Part shown: positions 56,211 to 64,000 of the stretch, piece by piece
Layout of the letters: the number at the start of each line of letters is the position of its first letter
Position numbering within the stretch: the stretch's first letter is position 1
NCBI GenBank assembly: GCA_040791665.1
Contig: JBFNNX010000037.1
Coordinates: forward strand, 124,001 to 188,000
Reading direction: 5' to 3'
DNA from: Thiodiazotropha sp040791665
GTDB lineage: Bacteria > Pseudomonadota > Gammaproteobacteria > Chromatiales > Chromatiaceae
DNA: 64,000 nt
The notes under the pieces: model-generated
Database searches by the model: none
What the model saw: the letters and a program-made list of their open reading frames with translations, nothing else
Told to the model about the DNA's origin: nothing
Position numbers and translations under genes: made by a program

Positions 56211-57358
56211 TACGTTCTTAACCTGATAAAATAGTCCTTCTCTTCGATGGCAGTTGTTTTTGTTCTATTGCCCATTACATCAGCTTGTCGCCTGCCTTTT
56301 GACGCGCTACCCGCATTGCGACTGTAATAGATAACCCAGTCACCTGCCGACTGATTGATGGAGTTTCGGAAAATCTGGTCGTAGCTGGCTTTACGCGATG
56401 CCAATCCACCAAAGCGGATGACCATGCGAATGTTATCGGAGGCTTTGTTATAGATGTTGTCCCACACAGCTGACAGCGACTCTGTGAAATCATCTGGAGT
56501 GAGATGGTCGACTTGCCCGGTCGCTTCATAGCTAATGGTTTCCGGACCACCAATTAACCAATGACGCAACCACTGGTCTTGAACATAGGTACGCATTCCG
56601 TAGTATGGAGGTGATGAGATCACCAAATCAATGTGCTGCTGAATAGTTCGATATTCTGCATAGTCGCGACTATCCGCACATCGAATATTATTAACTTCAG
56701 ATCGCCCCTCAATGGCATGCCCCAGTACCAAACTAACTTTCTTTTTTATTGGTATCCTGACATCAACAAACCGGGGTTTCATCTCCCGCCGTTTCCAATA
56801 TCTGACCGAGTAATCAGGCTTAGATGCAAAAGTTCGTGGCATTTGATTGGAGAAGTAAGAAGGATTACCGGGGTCTTTCGTTAGAGGACCATGCAGACAT
56901 CCCATCAAGATTGCCCGGAGCATGGTGGATGTGTCTGTTTCTGGCAGAGCAATCAAACCTTCCCGAAGCTTGCACAGGTCTTTCAAAGTCTCGGCATGAA
57001 ATGCCCACTTCCAGAACTCACCTTGAGGAACTGCGCTAGGCTTCTCCCTCTCAAGCAAGCGATTCATCAGCGAGAAGACTCCCATGGAGTCTGTAATAGC
57101 GAGCTTAGCCTTTGCGATTGCAACCGCTATTGGGGAAGAATCGTAGCCGTAAGAGGCAATCCCAAGGGTTTGAGCAGCATAGTTGGTTGTTCCTCTGCCG
57201 CAGAATGGATCAAAAATGATGGAATGAGAGGGTATCTGCTTGAGGATGGTCAGTGGGAATTCGAGCGGAAACATCGTGTAATACGGACACACCGCATTCA
57301 GCTTGTATCGTGGCTCCCTGGAGAGGCTCCTTTCAGCTCCACCCACCATTGTCCCCAT
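56210..57358 (-). CDS. DNA (adenine-N6 or cytosine-N4) methyltransferase
   Basis: 382 residues. The AdoMet motif DPFCGRGT lies at 50-57 and the catalytic SPPY at 249-252, giving the order motif I then IV. The SPPY form indicates exocyclic amino methylation. The N terminus has PYYTMFP, and about 110-180 is likely target recognition. Two ATGs at 57358 and 57349 are possible starts; neither has a strong ribosome binding site. The gene heads the operon, with 191 AT-rich bases upstream that must hold the promoter. Confidence 0.88.
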   Translation of the reverse strand: MGTMVGGAERSLSREPRYKLNAVCPYYTMFPLEFPLTILKQIPSHSIIFDPFCGRGTTNYAAQTLGIASYGYDSSPIAVAIAKAKLAITDSMGVFSLMNRLLEREKPSAVPQGEFWKWAFHAETLKDLCKLREGLIALPETDTSTMLRAILMGCLHGPLTKDPGNPSYFSNQMPRTFASKPDYSVRYWKRREMKPRFVDVRIPIKKKVSLVLGHAIEGRSEVNNIRCADSRDYAEYRTIQQHIDLVISSPPYYGMRTYVQDQWLRHWLIGGPETISYEATGQVDHLTPDDFTESLSAVWDNIYNKASDNIRMVIRFGGLASRKASYDQIFRNSINQSAGDWVIYYSRNAGSASKGRRQADVMGNRTKTTAIEEKDYFIRLRT

Positions 57359-57498
57359 CTTTTCTTGTTTTCGATATGCCGCGTAAGTAACTGAATTATC
57401 TGTAAACCATACACCTACGCTTCAAGGAAGTAACACCCTGAAACGAATAAATATATGCTTGAATCATCTTTAAAACAACAACTTAAACTCTCACGACA

Positions 57499-57744
57499 CT
57501 ATATCGTCTTAATAGACAAGGAAGCCGCGAGATTAGACTTGTTCGCAAATCACCAATAACCATCACCTAGCTGTAGATGCTCTGGATTGTTAACCTTGGT
57601 TACAATGAAATCACCCAATATCTCTTCTGCCAGAAGATGTCCCTTCATTACCACAAGAGAAGCATCGGGAGAATCTTCCGGTACATGAGCCATGAACCTG
57701 ACCCTGAAGGCTTCAATATCGGCTACTAAAGTTTCATCCTTCAT
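57499..57744 (-). pseudogene. Small helical protein gene broken by an in-frame TGA
   Basis: ATG 57744 with AAGGT 7 bases upstream opens a frame of 64 codons (VVMKGHLLAEEILGDFIVTKV...) that ends in a TGA at 57550. The frame continues FANKSNLAASL before a TAG at about 57499. The two parts together resemble small helical HEPN-like proteins, in which a helix with LLxEExL is followed by a FxxKxxLAxxL helix. That is a guess from pattern only. It stands directly upstream of the methyltransferase. Confidence 0.4.
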
Positions 57745-57927
57745 ATTAATACCTTATGACTGGTTCGTAGGGTTCTGACTGTACTATCAACCTGTACTAT
57801 TTTGATGTTCTGCGTTCATGCTGTCTAGAACCTACTTGGGTGGCTTGATGACATAGGAGTAGGTCACTATATGAGGTTTTTTTGTAGAATCCGTCTTAGG
57901 ATTAACATATAACTCATTGAAAAGACT

Positions 57928-58003
<76 letters not shown>

Positions 58004-58014
58004 CAAAGCGGGCA

Positions 58015-58020
58015 ATTATA
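58015..58020 (-). promoter_or_regulatory. -10 element of the tRNA-Thr promoter
   Basis: On the minus strand TATAAT stands 12 bases before the tRNA 5' end and is followed by the GC-rich TGCCCGC, as in stringently controlled stable-RNA promoters. The -35 is weak. Confidence 0.55.
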
Positions 58021-58117
58021 GACGCTGAGATGTTTTCCGGTCTAGTCTTTTGGGGTGCTTCAAGCGGCAACTGCAGGCAATAACGCATACCTAACGGACT
58101 TCGACCACACATCAAAT

Positions 58118-59203
58118 TTATCTTTTAGCATCAATAGCATAGGGCCCAGGATCCAGGATCGGGGTACGTTCCAGCACGATATCCGCCATCAACCTGGTCG
58201 ATGCCGGTCCCAGCACTACACCGTTACGGAAATGTCCCGCGTTGAGGTAGAGGCCGTCGATCTCCGGTATCGCCCCGATATAGGGGATGCCGTTGGGGGA
58301 GCCGGGTCTCAGGCCGGCCCAGTGGTGTTCGATTTCTGCCTCGCGCAGGCTGGGGAAGTGGGTGAGGGCGAAAGCCTTGAGCTCTTGTTTAGCCTGCTCG
58401 GTGGTGTGCTTGTCAAAACCCCTGTACTCCAGGGTGCTGCCGACCAGGACCCTGCCATCCTTGCGGGGGATGATGTAACGGTCGTTGTGCAGGACGATGC
58501 GGGTGATCGCGCCCGGCTGGTGGCGAAAAATGATCATCTGCCCCAGGACTGGTTCGATGGCCGGGGGCGTGACGATGCCGCCTAGCAGGGTGCCGCTCCA
58601 GGCGCCGGCACAGACGATGACCTTTTCCGCCTCGATGGTACCGGTGGGGGCCTTGACGCCACGCACCCGATCCTGCTCGATCAGGAGTTCAGTGGCCTCT
58701 GTCTGCTCATGAATGGCTATCTTCTGCCGGATGTCATGACAGAGGGATTTGGTGAGTCTGGGATTGCGTATTTGCGCGACTTCGGGCAGCCAGGCCGCTT
58801 CTTCGGCATCGGTTTCCAATCCGGGCTCGCACTGAGCGATGCCTTCCTGGTCAATGAGATGGAGCGGCTGGTCGAAACGTCCTGACCATGCCGTTGCGCG
58901 ATCGGTATCGGTAGGCTCCAGGATCAGCAGCCCGCTCTTTAGATATTCTGGATCGGGCCCGCCCGCATCGATCAACCTCCCGGCGATTGCGGGATAGTGG
59001 GCTTGACTCCATTGGGCGAGTCTGGAGATGGAGTCGTCATAGCGCCAGGGGTAGAGTGGCGAAACGATGCCGCCCCCCGCCCAGGAGGATTCGCGGCCGG
59101 GATGTCCCTTTTCCAACAAAGAGACGCCCATTCCCGCGGTATGCAGTTCATTTGCAGTGAGCATGCCGATGATGCCGCCACCTACTATCAGGCACTCTGT
59201 CAT
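58118..59203 (-). CDS. thiO: Glycine oxidase ThiO
   Basis: 361 residues of D-amino-acid-oxidase type. The FAD motif CLIVGGGIIGMLTANEL opens the protein, followed by ESSWAGGGIVSPLYPW. The block HHWAGLRPGSPNGIPYIG and the C-terminal AGHFRNGVVLGPASTRLMAD match ThiO. It makes the imine of glycine for the thiazole ring of thiamine. The start is followed by a possible TPP-related leader; no other thi gene is in the window. Confidence 0.92.
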   Translation of the reverse strand: MTECLIVGGGIIGMLTANELHTAGMGVSLLEKGHPGRESSWAGGGIVSPLYPWRYDDSISRLAQWSQAHYPAIAGRLIDAGGPDPEYLKSGLLILEPTDTDRATAWSGRFDQPLHLIDQEGIAQCEPGLETDAEEAAWLPEVAQIRNPRLTKSLCHDIRQKIAIHEQTEATELLIEQDRVRGVKAPTGTIEAEKVIVCAGAWSGTLLGGIVTPPAIEPVLGQMIIFRHQPGAITRIVLHNDRYIIPRKDGRVLVGSTLEYRGFDKHTTEQAKQELKAFALTHFPSLREAEIEHHWAGLRPGSPNGIPYIGAIPEIDGLYLNAGHFRNGVVLGPASTRLMADIVLERTPILDPGPYAIDAKR

Positions 59204-59291
59204 GAGAACAACCTTTTGAATGGTTTGACGATTGGCTCGGTCAGTTCAAGCTGAATCCGGGGGGTTCAGCCGATGCTTGCGCGCTGTTTCC

Positions 59292-59343
59292 GGATCAAAT
59301 CACGGATTCAGGTTCAAGGCTGCACCCCTTGCAGGTGACAGCC
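59292..59343 (-). promoter_or_regulatory. TPP-riboswitch-like core, probably vestigial
   Basis: In the thiO leader the minus strand reads GGGGTGC, then AGCCTTGAACCTGAATCCG. CCTTGAACCTGA matches the conserved TPP aptamer segment (ACCCUUUGAACCUGA) and GGGGTGC its 5' partner, but the CTGAGA box that normally stands between them is missing. GGCTG and CAGCC form a hairpin with CACC/GGTG at 59318-59343. Confidence 0.3.
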
Positions 59344-59407
59344 TTGTCAGTAACTGGGGAGAATAGCATGTCCAGGCGGACGATGTCTTTGGTGACGTCG
59401 GGTGCTT

Positions 59408-62254
59408 TTAGTCTTCTATCACCTCTTCCCAGTAGATGGGACGGAATCTGTCGCGCCACTCGTGTTTTTTCTCCAGGTCGGAGAAGAGGAATATCTTTTT
59501 GCCGAGTGTTGGGTTGCCGTCTTCGTCTTCACCACCTGGAAATATCAGCATGGGGGAGGGCGGGATACCTTGAAGCGCCAGCTGTGTGGATCTGTCACTG
59601 ATGGTGAGTGGGCCTTCTGAGGCCCCATTCCAATCAACGGCCGCGTTTGCACTGATCAGGTCGAGTCCGTAGATCCTTGCAGTCCCCGTCGTGGAGGCCG
59701 CCTCGCAGGGGTTGTCAGACACCACCCTGTTGGCACGATAGGTGGTGAAGAAGATGGCGTAGTCGTAGAGTATCGCCCTGGAGAATGATTTCTCACCCGC
59801 ATCAAGGTTGATGAACCAGCCTCTGGCCTGGTCGCTGAGTACTTCGCCGTTGTTCAGGATCGTGGATGTGGCATTGATGAAATCGCGTTCACCCGCCGGC
59901 TCGCGAGTGATCCTATCCTCCCAGATGTCGCCATCCTTGATCATATAGAAACGGTCTCTGATCGTTGAATCCAGTGGATTGGCATGGTCGCCAGTACCGA
60001 TCAATAAGACCAGGAACTGCCGGGTGCTCTTTGCGTAATAGCCAATCTGGGGCGTGGTGAAGAACTTTCTGTGGGCTGACGATCCCCGATTGACGTCGGC
60101 CACGATTCCACCTGAGATGTTGTTGCCACTATTGTCGTCATCTGCGAAGTCCATGCGTATGATTTTGCCACCCACGTCGGCGGCATAGATGCGGTCCACC
60201 AGGCCATTGCCGTTGATGTCCACTGTGGCTAGGTCACCGGGTATGGCGTAGTCCATGCCGGCAATTGTATGCATGGCATCGCTGTTGGAGATGGATTCCA
60301 GCAATGAACCGTTCGCGGCGTCGACGATATAGATGGCATTGCCTTCGTCGTCCGGCTGATCGCTGCTGTCCTGGTCGGGGTCGTAGCCTCCGCCGAAGAT
60401 GAGAACATCTCGTTCGGCCCGGTCGATCCACATCCTGGCAAACAGGGGTTTTGACCACGTCTGCCCCAACTTGCCGTATTGCGTGGGAGAGGCCTCCCTG
60501 GAGATTTCGGTGACGTACTCGGGCTCCAGTCGCTCTGTTATATCCAGCATATGGTATTTCCGGCCCCCTCTGCGCATGCCGAAGATGGCCATTTTTCTGC
60601 CGCCGGTTTGGTAGACGCTCAATGGCCCATCGAGACCATAGTGGGGCGTGACGGATGGCTCGTTATTTCTGATGCGGCGGATATTGAGCATCTGGTCTCT
60701 TGGCATGAAGGCCCAGAGTTCCTCTCCGGTGTCGGCGTCGATGGCCTCGAGAACACCCTCACTGGTGGGCAGATAGACGGTACTGTTCTGACCATAGCGA
60801 ACCACGACGGGTCGGGTATGGATCGGAGCGCCCATCACCCCGTCATGTGCCGGGTGCTGGTCCGTGGCTGGATATTCGGGATCCCTGGCGATCCAGTTGA
60901 GCAGGGTGGTGCGATTCTCCTCGTTCGCGACTCCGAGCATCTCGGCGGTTATGCCGGTTGTGTCCCGGTGTATGCGATTCGATGGATGGGTAAGCGATTG
61001 CCCGGGATTCAGATTTGTATAGAGTGCCCGCGGCCCCGTCATATTGTGCGCAACACCGCCATTCAGGGGTTCGCCTCCATCGGGACGGCAACCGCCTTGG
61101 TTGCAAAACAGATCAACCGTGCTGGCAAAGGTATGATCGTCATTGAGCACGCTTTGACCACCGGATGCCAGTAGCCGAATATCATCATCGCTGACCTGTA
61201 CTCTGTATTTTTTCAGATTACCCCGCCAGAAATTCCTGGCTTCCGGGAGGAACAGGGGAACATAGATATAATCGCCATTGACTGCGGCATTGTCCGGATT
61301 GAAAGGGATGGAGGGGGCATTCATGGCGTAGTCGATGGAGTCCTGCGCTTCGGCGACGACCGTGCTGAAGGCATCGACTATGGATTCTTCGTCAACCACA
61401 TGCCAAGATTCGCCGCCGCCCATGGCTGCGATCTGATCCATGAATCTCCGGGTGGGTGAGCCGGGAGTGGTGCCGAAAGAGAGTGTGTGGGTAAGAATAT
61501 TCTGTACCCCATCCCAGCCCGCCCCGTCGGCGAGGTCTGTCTGATACGCCCAGGCGCTGATTTCATTGGCGCAGCGGGCGCCGTCGTTGTGCCATTCCGG
61601 TTCATCGCCTAAGTCATCAAAAAGATGGACTTCGGCACAGGTTGTGCCCTCATACCCGGTTCTTGTGCTGGTGTTGGGCGCACCGTCTGACAGCAGAACG
61701 ATCCGGTTCGGTGCACACTTGAGCTCATCAGGGTCGCCGGTCAATGGTGATTCGGAACTGCTGTTTTGAATCCGGTCGGGTGTTCTGTTCGGGTTGAACC
61801 AATCGACCGCAGCCGCCAGGGCATCGGTGGTGGGTGTGAAATTGAGCGATTGCAGTTGGTCGATTGCTGAGCGGAAGTGCGAAATATCATTACCCACAAT
61901 CGTGAAATCGCCAGTATGGGCTACCAGCCTTGTCGCAGTTGGATCTTCACTCACTGTGGTGTAGCCGAGCAGTGTTGCGTTCACATTGTTCAGCAGCCCA
62001 CCGTCAACTATTCTGTGCAGCGCATTGACCAGTGCGTCCCTGCGGGTGACGCCCGGCGCGACCGGGTTGTCCATGCTGCCCGATTCATCGAGGAGGAATA
62101 GGATGTTCGGCGGTACCGGTTCCGGTGGCGGCTGCAGATAGACTTCGATGTCATCGGCCCTGACTGTAACCTGGGAGAACAGGGCGAGGAATAATATAAA
62201 AGCCTGTAGTAAAGGGTGTCGTCCATGATCAGGTCTCGAATGGGTGAGTGACAT
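59408..62254 (-). CDS. pilY1: PilY1-like type IV pilus tip adhesin and assembly factor
   Basis: 948 residues. Signal peptide (AFILFLALFSQVTVRA), then a von Willebrand A domain with the MIDAS DESGS at about 56-60 (after ILFLL) and a C-terminal beta-propeller from about 480. The calcium loop DINGNGLVD stands at about residue 677, as in PilY1. Such proteins prime pilus assembly and sense surfaces. It lies 11 bases behind pilX. Confidence 0.9.
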   Translation of the reverse strand: MSLTHSRPDHGRHPLLQAFILFLALFSQVTVRADDIEVYLQPPPEPVPPNILFLLDESGSMDNPVAPGVTRRDALVNALHRIVDGGLLNNVNATLLGYTTVSEDPTATRLVAHTGDFTIVGNDISHFRSAIDQLQSLNFTPTTDALAAAVDWFNPNRTPDRIQNSSSESPLTGDPDELKCAPNRIVLLSDGAPNTSTRTGYEGTTCAEVHLFDDLGDEPEWHNDGARCANEISAWAYQTDLADGAGWDGVQNILTHTLSFGTTPGSPTRRFMDQIAAMGGGESWHVVDEESIVDAFSTVVAEAQDSIDYAMNAPSIPFNPDNAAVNGDYIYVPLFLPEARNFWRGNLKKYRVQVSDDDIRLLASGGQSVLNDDHTFASTVDLFCNQGGCRPDGGEPLNGGVAHNMTGPRALYTNLNPGQSLTHPSNRIHRDTTGITAEMLGVANEENRTTLLNWIARDPEYPATDQHPAHDGVMGAPIHTRPVVVRYGQNSTVYLPTSEGVLEAIDADTGEELWAFMPRDQMLNIRRIRNNEPSVTPHYGLDGPLSVYQTGGRKMAIFGMRRGGRKYHMLDITERLEPEYVTEISREASPTQYGKLGQTWSKPLFARMWIDRAERDVLIFGGGYDPDQDSSDQPDDEGNAIYIVDAANGSLLESISNSDAMHTIAGMDYAIPGDLATVDINGNGLVDRIYAADVGGKIIRMDFADDDNSGNNISGGIVADVNRGSSAHRKFFTTPQIGYYAKSTRQFLVLLIGTGDHANPLDSTIRDRFYMIKDGDIWEDRITREPAGERDFINATSTILNNGEVLSDQARGWFINLDAGEKSFSRAILYDYAIFFTTYRANRVVSDNPCEAASTTGTARIYGLDLISANAAVDWNGASEGPLTISDRSTQLALQGIPPSPMLIFPGGEDEDGNPTLGKKIFLFSDLEKKHEWRDRFRPIYWEEVIED

Positions 62255-62265
62255 GGCGCTGCTCC

Positions 62266-62778
62266 TCAGTACCGCTGTCGTATCAATCCTACTTGCATGC
62301 GGTTATGTGTACGGGTGGCGCTCTCGCCGACCGTACCGACTGCATCTGCAAGGAAGAGGTGAGTGGTATTGTCCAGCTGGTGACCTGAGAAGAAGAGCCC
62401 CTCTCTCTCTCCCTGATACGCCATACTGAGACTCGCGCTCGTTGGCGGCTGATCGGCCAAGGCGGGAAGCAAAGGCTCGCCCTGTGCATTATGAGTGGAG
62501 AAAAATGGGTCGTGCTCAGTGATTTCACCTGCCACGTTGGGAATGTCCAGGTTGTCTACGACGCTTAAATCAGGTCCGGTCACAATCGCCAATGCATTTT
62601 CGGCGGCACTGAAACTCAAGCCCTTGAACTGATGATTGACAGCGATTTTTGTATCCAGGTTGGTGTTTTGCACGGCGGTGACACTGAGTAGTGTGACTAT
62701 CGTGAGCATGATCAGACTGATAGTCAGGGCAGTGCCGGATTGATTGGATATCTCTTTTTTCAATTGAGGTGGTGACAT
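62266..62778 (-). CDS. pilX: Minor pilin PilX
   Basis: 170 residues. The pre-pilin N terminus NQSGTALTISLIMLTIVTLLSVTAVQ has the cleavage Gly and a hydrophobic helix without Glu5, as is usual for PilX. The following NTNLDTKIAVNHQFKGLSFSAAENAL is the PilX N-domain. It caps the pilus tip complex with PilV, PilW and PilY1. Confidence 0.85.
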   Translation of the reverse strand: MSPPQLKKEISNQSGTALTISLIMLTIVTLLSVTAVQNTNLDTKIAVNHQFKGLSFSAAENALAIVTGPDLSVVDNLDIPNVAGEITEHDPFFSTHNAQGEPLLPALADQPPTSASLSMAYQGEREGLFFSGHQLDNTTHLFLADAVGTVGESATRTHNRMQVGLIRQRY

Positions 62779-62787
62779 GACAACTCC

Positions 62788-63642
62788 TCAGTTACCGTCA
62801 AATTGACGATCCATGTGGTGTAGGTTTCGCAGTGAAATGGTTGTGCTGGCTGACTTGTAGATGAAGTCGTTATCCGGTGCGGTGAATGTGGCGCCCAACA
62901 AGTCCAATTGGTCCGGCGTCTGTGGGCGATAGGGCCCGGGCAGTTCGTAACCGATCCCGGTACTGACAACCAGACCGATCCTGATCGACACCACATTTAT
63001 CCAATTGGAAGGAGCCACATGATTTGCAGTGAGATAGAGGTTCGCAGCGCCATCGGGCTCCATATCCGTGTCGATGCCATAGAGCACGCGCATCTGACTG
63101 ATGTCCGAAACGATGGATTGTGATTGGATCAGCGATCCGTTCTGATAGACCTGGCAGTTAAGATCTCCCTCACTATCCACGAGGAACCGGACAGTGACTG
63201 CCCCATCTTCCATGGTTTCCTCATTCAAACCACAAGGTGCGGGACCGGCGGCATAACGCACCGCCACGATGCTGGAATCCTGAGGGGCGGGGCTCCACTG
63301 ACGACCGGAATGGGTAACGCCATTGACGATGCCATCGGGATAACGATCAACAGCCGGGAATGTACGCATGCCCGTATCACCCTGGTCATCGGTATATGCG
63401 GAAGCGCTATCAGCCGATGTTGCTATTCCTCTCCCTGCCATGATCAAGGCGCGACGCATCTCCTGGAATGCAAAGCGATACTTTTCCGTTGCAGTCGCAA
63501 TGGCAGCCCTGGCATTGAAGGCGTTCTTGCTGTCGATATAGATCTTAGCGATTCCTCCGATAAGAAATAGACTGATCGCACTGGCTATCATCAGTGATAT
63601 CAAGGAGAAACCACGGTGAGTATGTATCTTGTTTTGTTGCAT
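62788..63642 (-). CDS. pilW: Minor pilin PilW
   Basis: 284 residues. The pre-pilin motif reads HRGFSLISLMIASAISLFL, so Glu5 of the mature protein, normally present in PilW, is Ser (TCA codon). About 60-280 is the globular domain with FAFQEMRRALIMAGRGI and a C-terminal helix-strand region. It lies 1 base behind pilV and 9 before pilX. Confidence 0.85.
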   Translation of the reverse strand: MQQNKIHTHRGFSLISLMIASAISLFLIGGIAKIYIDSKNAFNARAAIATATEKYRFAFQEMRRALIMAGRGIATSADSASAYTDDQGDTGMRTFPAVDRYPDGIVNGVTHSGRQWSPAPQDSSIVAVRYAAGPAPCGLNEETMEDGAVTVRFLVDSEGDLNCQVYQNGSLIQSQSIVSDISQMRVLYGIDTDMEPDGAANLYLTANHVAPSNWINVVSIRIGLVVSTGIGYELPGPYRPQTPDQLDLLGATFTAPDNDFIYKSASTTISLRNLHHMDRQFDGN

Positions 63643-63643
63643 G

Positions 63644-64000
63644 CTATGGCGCTCCGGGAATAATTGTCATGACGATCTCTTCAATCCCGTTGAGAACCGT
63701 ATCTGTCACTCTTCTTTGTCGTTGCCAGCTGACGGTTATCAACAGGTGAGAGAGATCACTGCATGAATCCGCATCGGTTGGATCAGAGTCCCGGCAGGCG
63801 ATATGCAGTTGTCCATCCGGTAATGTATCTTGTATGCCCGCGCCGCAGCTGATTTGGTGCAGATCGTACACAGCCATCTGTTCCGGGGTGCATTCGTCAA
63901 TCGATGAGGGATTGGGCATCGTCGGTGTCATTGCACAGTTCGGGACCGCCGGGCCAGATACCGAATCACAGGCTGGATTTCGGAGATAATTGTTTTCGGC
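63644..64000 (-). CDS. pilV: Minor pilin PilV, C-terminal part
   Basis: 119 codons are visible; the 5' end lies outside the window. The frame is open to the right edge (AENNYLRNPACDSVSG...), has several Cys (PNC, DECT, ISCGAG, IACRD, DSCSD) and ends LLITVSWQRQRRV then IEEIVMTIIPGAP. The strand ITVSWQ near the end and the position before pilW fit PilV. Confidence 0.8.
   Translation of the reverse strand, partial: AENNYLRNPACDSVSGPAVPNCAMTPTMPNPSSIDECTPEQMAVYDLHQISCGAGIQDTLPDGQLHIACRDSDPTDADSCSDLSHLLITVSWQRQRRVTDTVLNGIEEIVMTIIPGAP

Overview
The window is chromosomal DNA of a gammaproteobacterium. The ribosomal, tRNA-synthetase and cell-envelope gene orders are of gammaproteobacterial type: rnr-rlmB, rpsF-rpsR-DUF2232-rplI-dnaB-alr-radA, coaBC-algC-argB-slmA, yggS-proC-yggT-yggU next to pilT-pilU, and pilV-pilW-pilX-pilY1. 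There is no priB between rpsF and rpsR. This, with the families present (amphi-Trp protein, DUF1820, DUF4426, DsrE-like protein, two TauE/SafE-type exporters), suggests a Chromatiales-like, possibly sulfur-oxidising, lineage. The genus cannot be settled from the sequence alone.

Region by region: 1-2.9 kb holds a metallophosphoesterase, an amphi-Trp protein, PncC and the 2'-5' RNA ligase-like ThpR. 3-12.3 kb is a minus-strand block: an LpxR-like lipid A deacylase, an ABC exporter with a small secreted protein, a large catalytically degenerate REC-REC-GGDEF-EAL protein, TrmO with an SDR, and a nucleosidase-like protein coupled to a GT2 glycosyltransferase. 12.6-16.4 kb has a sigma-like protein, prfB with its programmed frameshift, and lysS. 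16.4-30.2 kb has a CPA2 antiporter, RNase R, RlmB, the S6 operon, dnaB, alr, radA and coaBC. 30.4-39.8 kb has algC (long form), argB, slmA, a DUF4124 protein, pyrE and transporters. 39.9-47.8 kb has DUF4426, a dynamin-like GTPase, the yggU-yggT-proC-yggS operon and the pilT/pilU twitching ATPases. 47.8-49.5 kb has small accessory proteins. 58.1-64 kb has thiO and the type IV pilus minor-pilin operon, which runs off the window end.

The accessory part lies between about 49.5 kb and the tRNA-Thr(CGT) gene at 57.9 kb. It contains remnants of an IS1595-type and an IS110-type transposase, a REP-associated tyrosine transposase with a 32-bp duplicated repeat, and the most interesting locus of the window. 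That locus is a tightly coupled minus-strand operon of a DNA methyltransferase, a NurA-type nuclease and a HerA-type translocase, followed by the N-terminal piece of a further P-loop ATPase that stops inside the repeat. I read it as a modification-plus-nuclease/translocase defence locus. I cannot match the four-gene set to a named system, and its last gene appears broken here.

Other structure worth notice: a dispersed repeat family at 24.9 and 37.4-37.5 kb (one copy pair forming a MITE-like inverted repeat), long hairpins between rplI and dnaB, a TPP-riboswitch-like core without its usual partner box ahead of thiO, a missing dut between coaBC and algC, and a PilW pre-pilin lacking the conserved Glu5.
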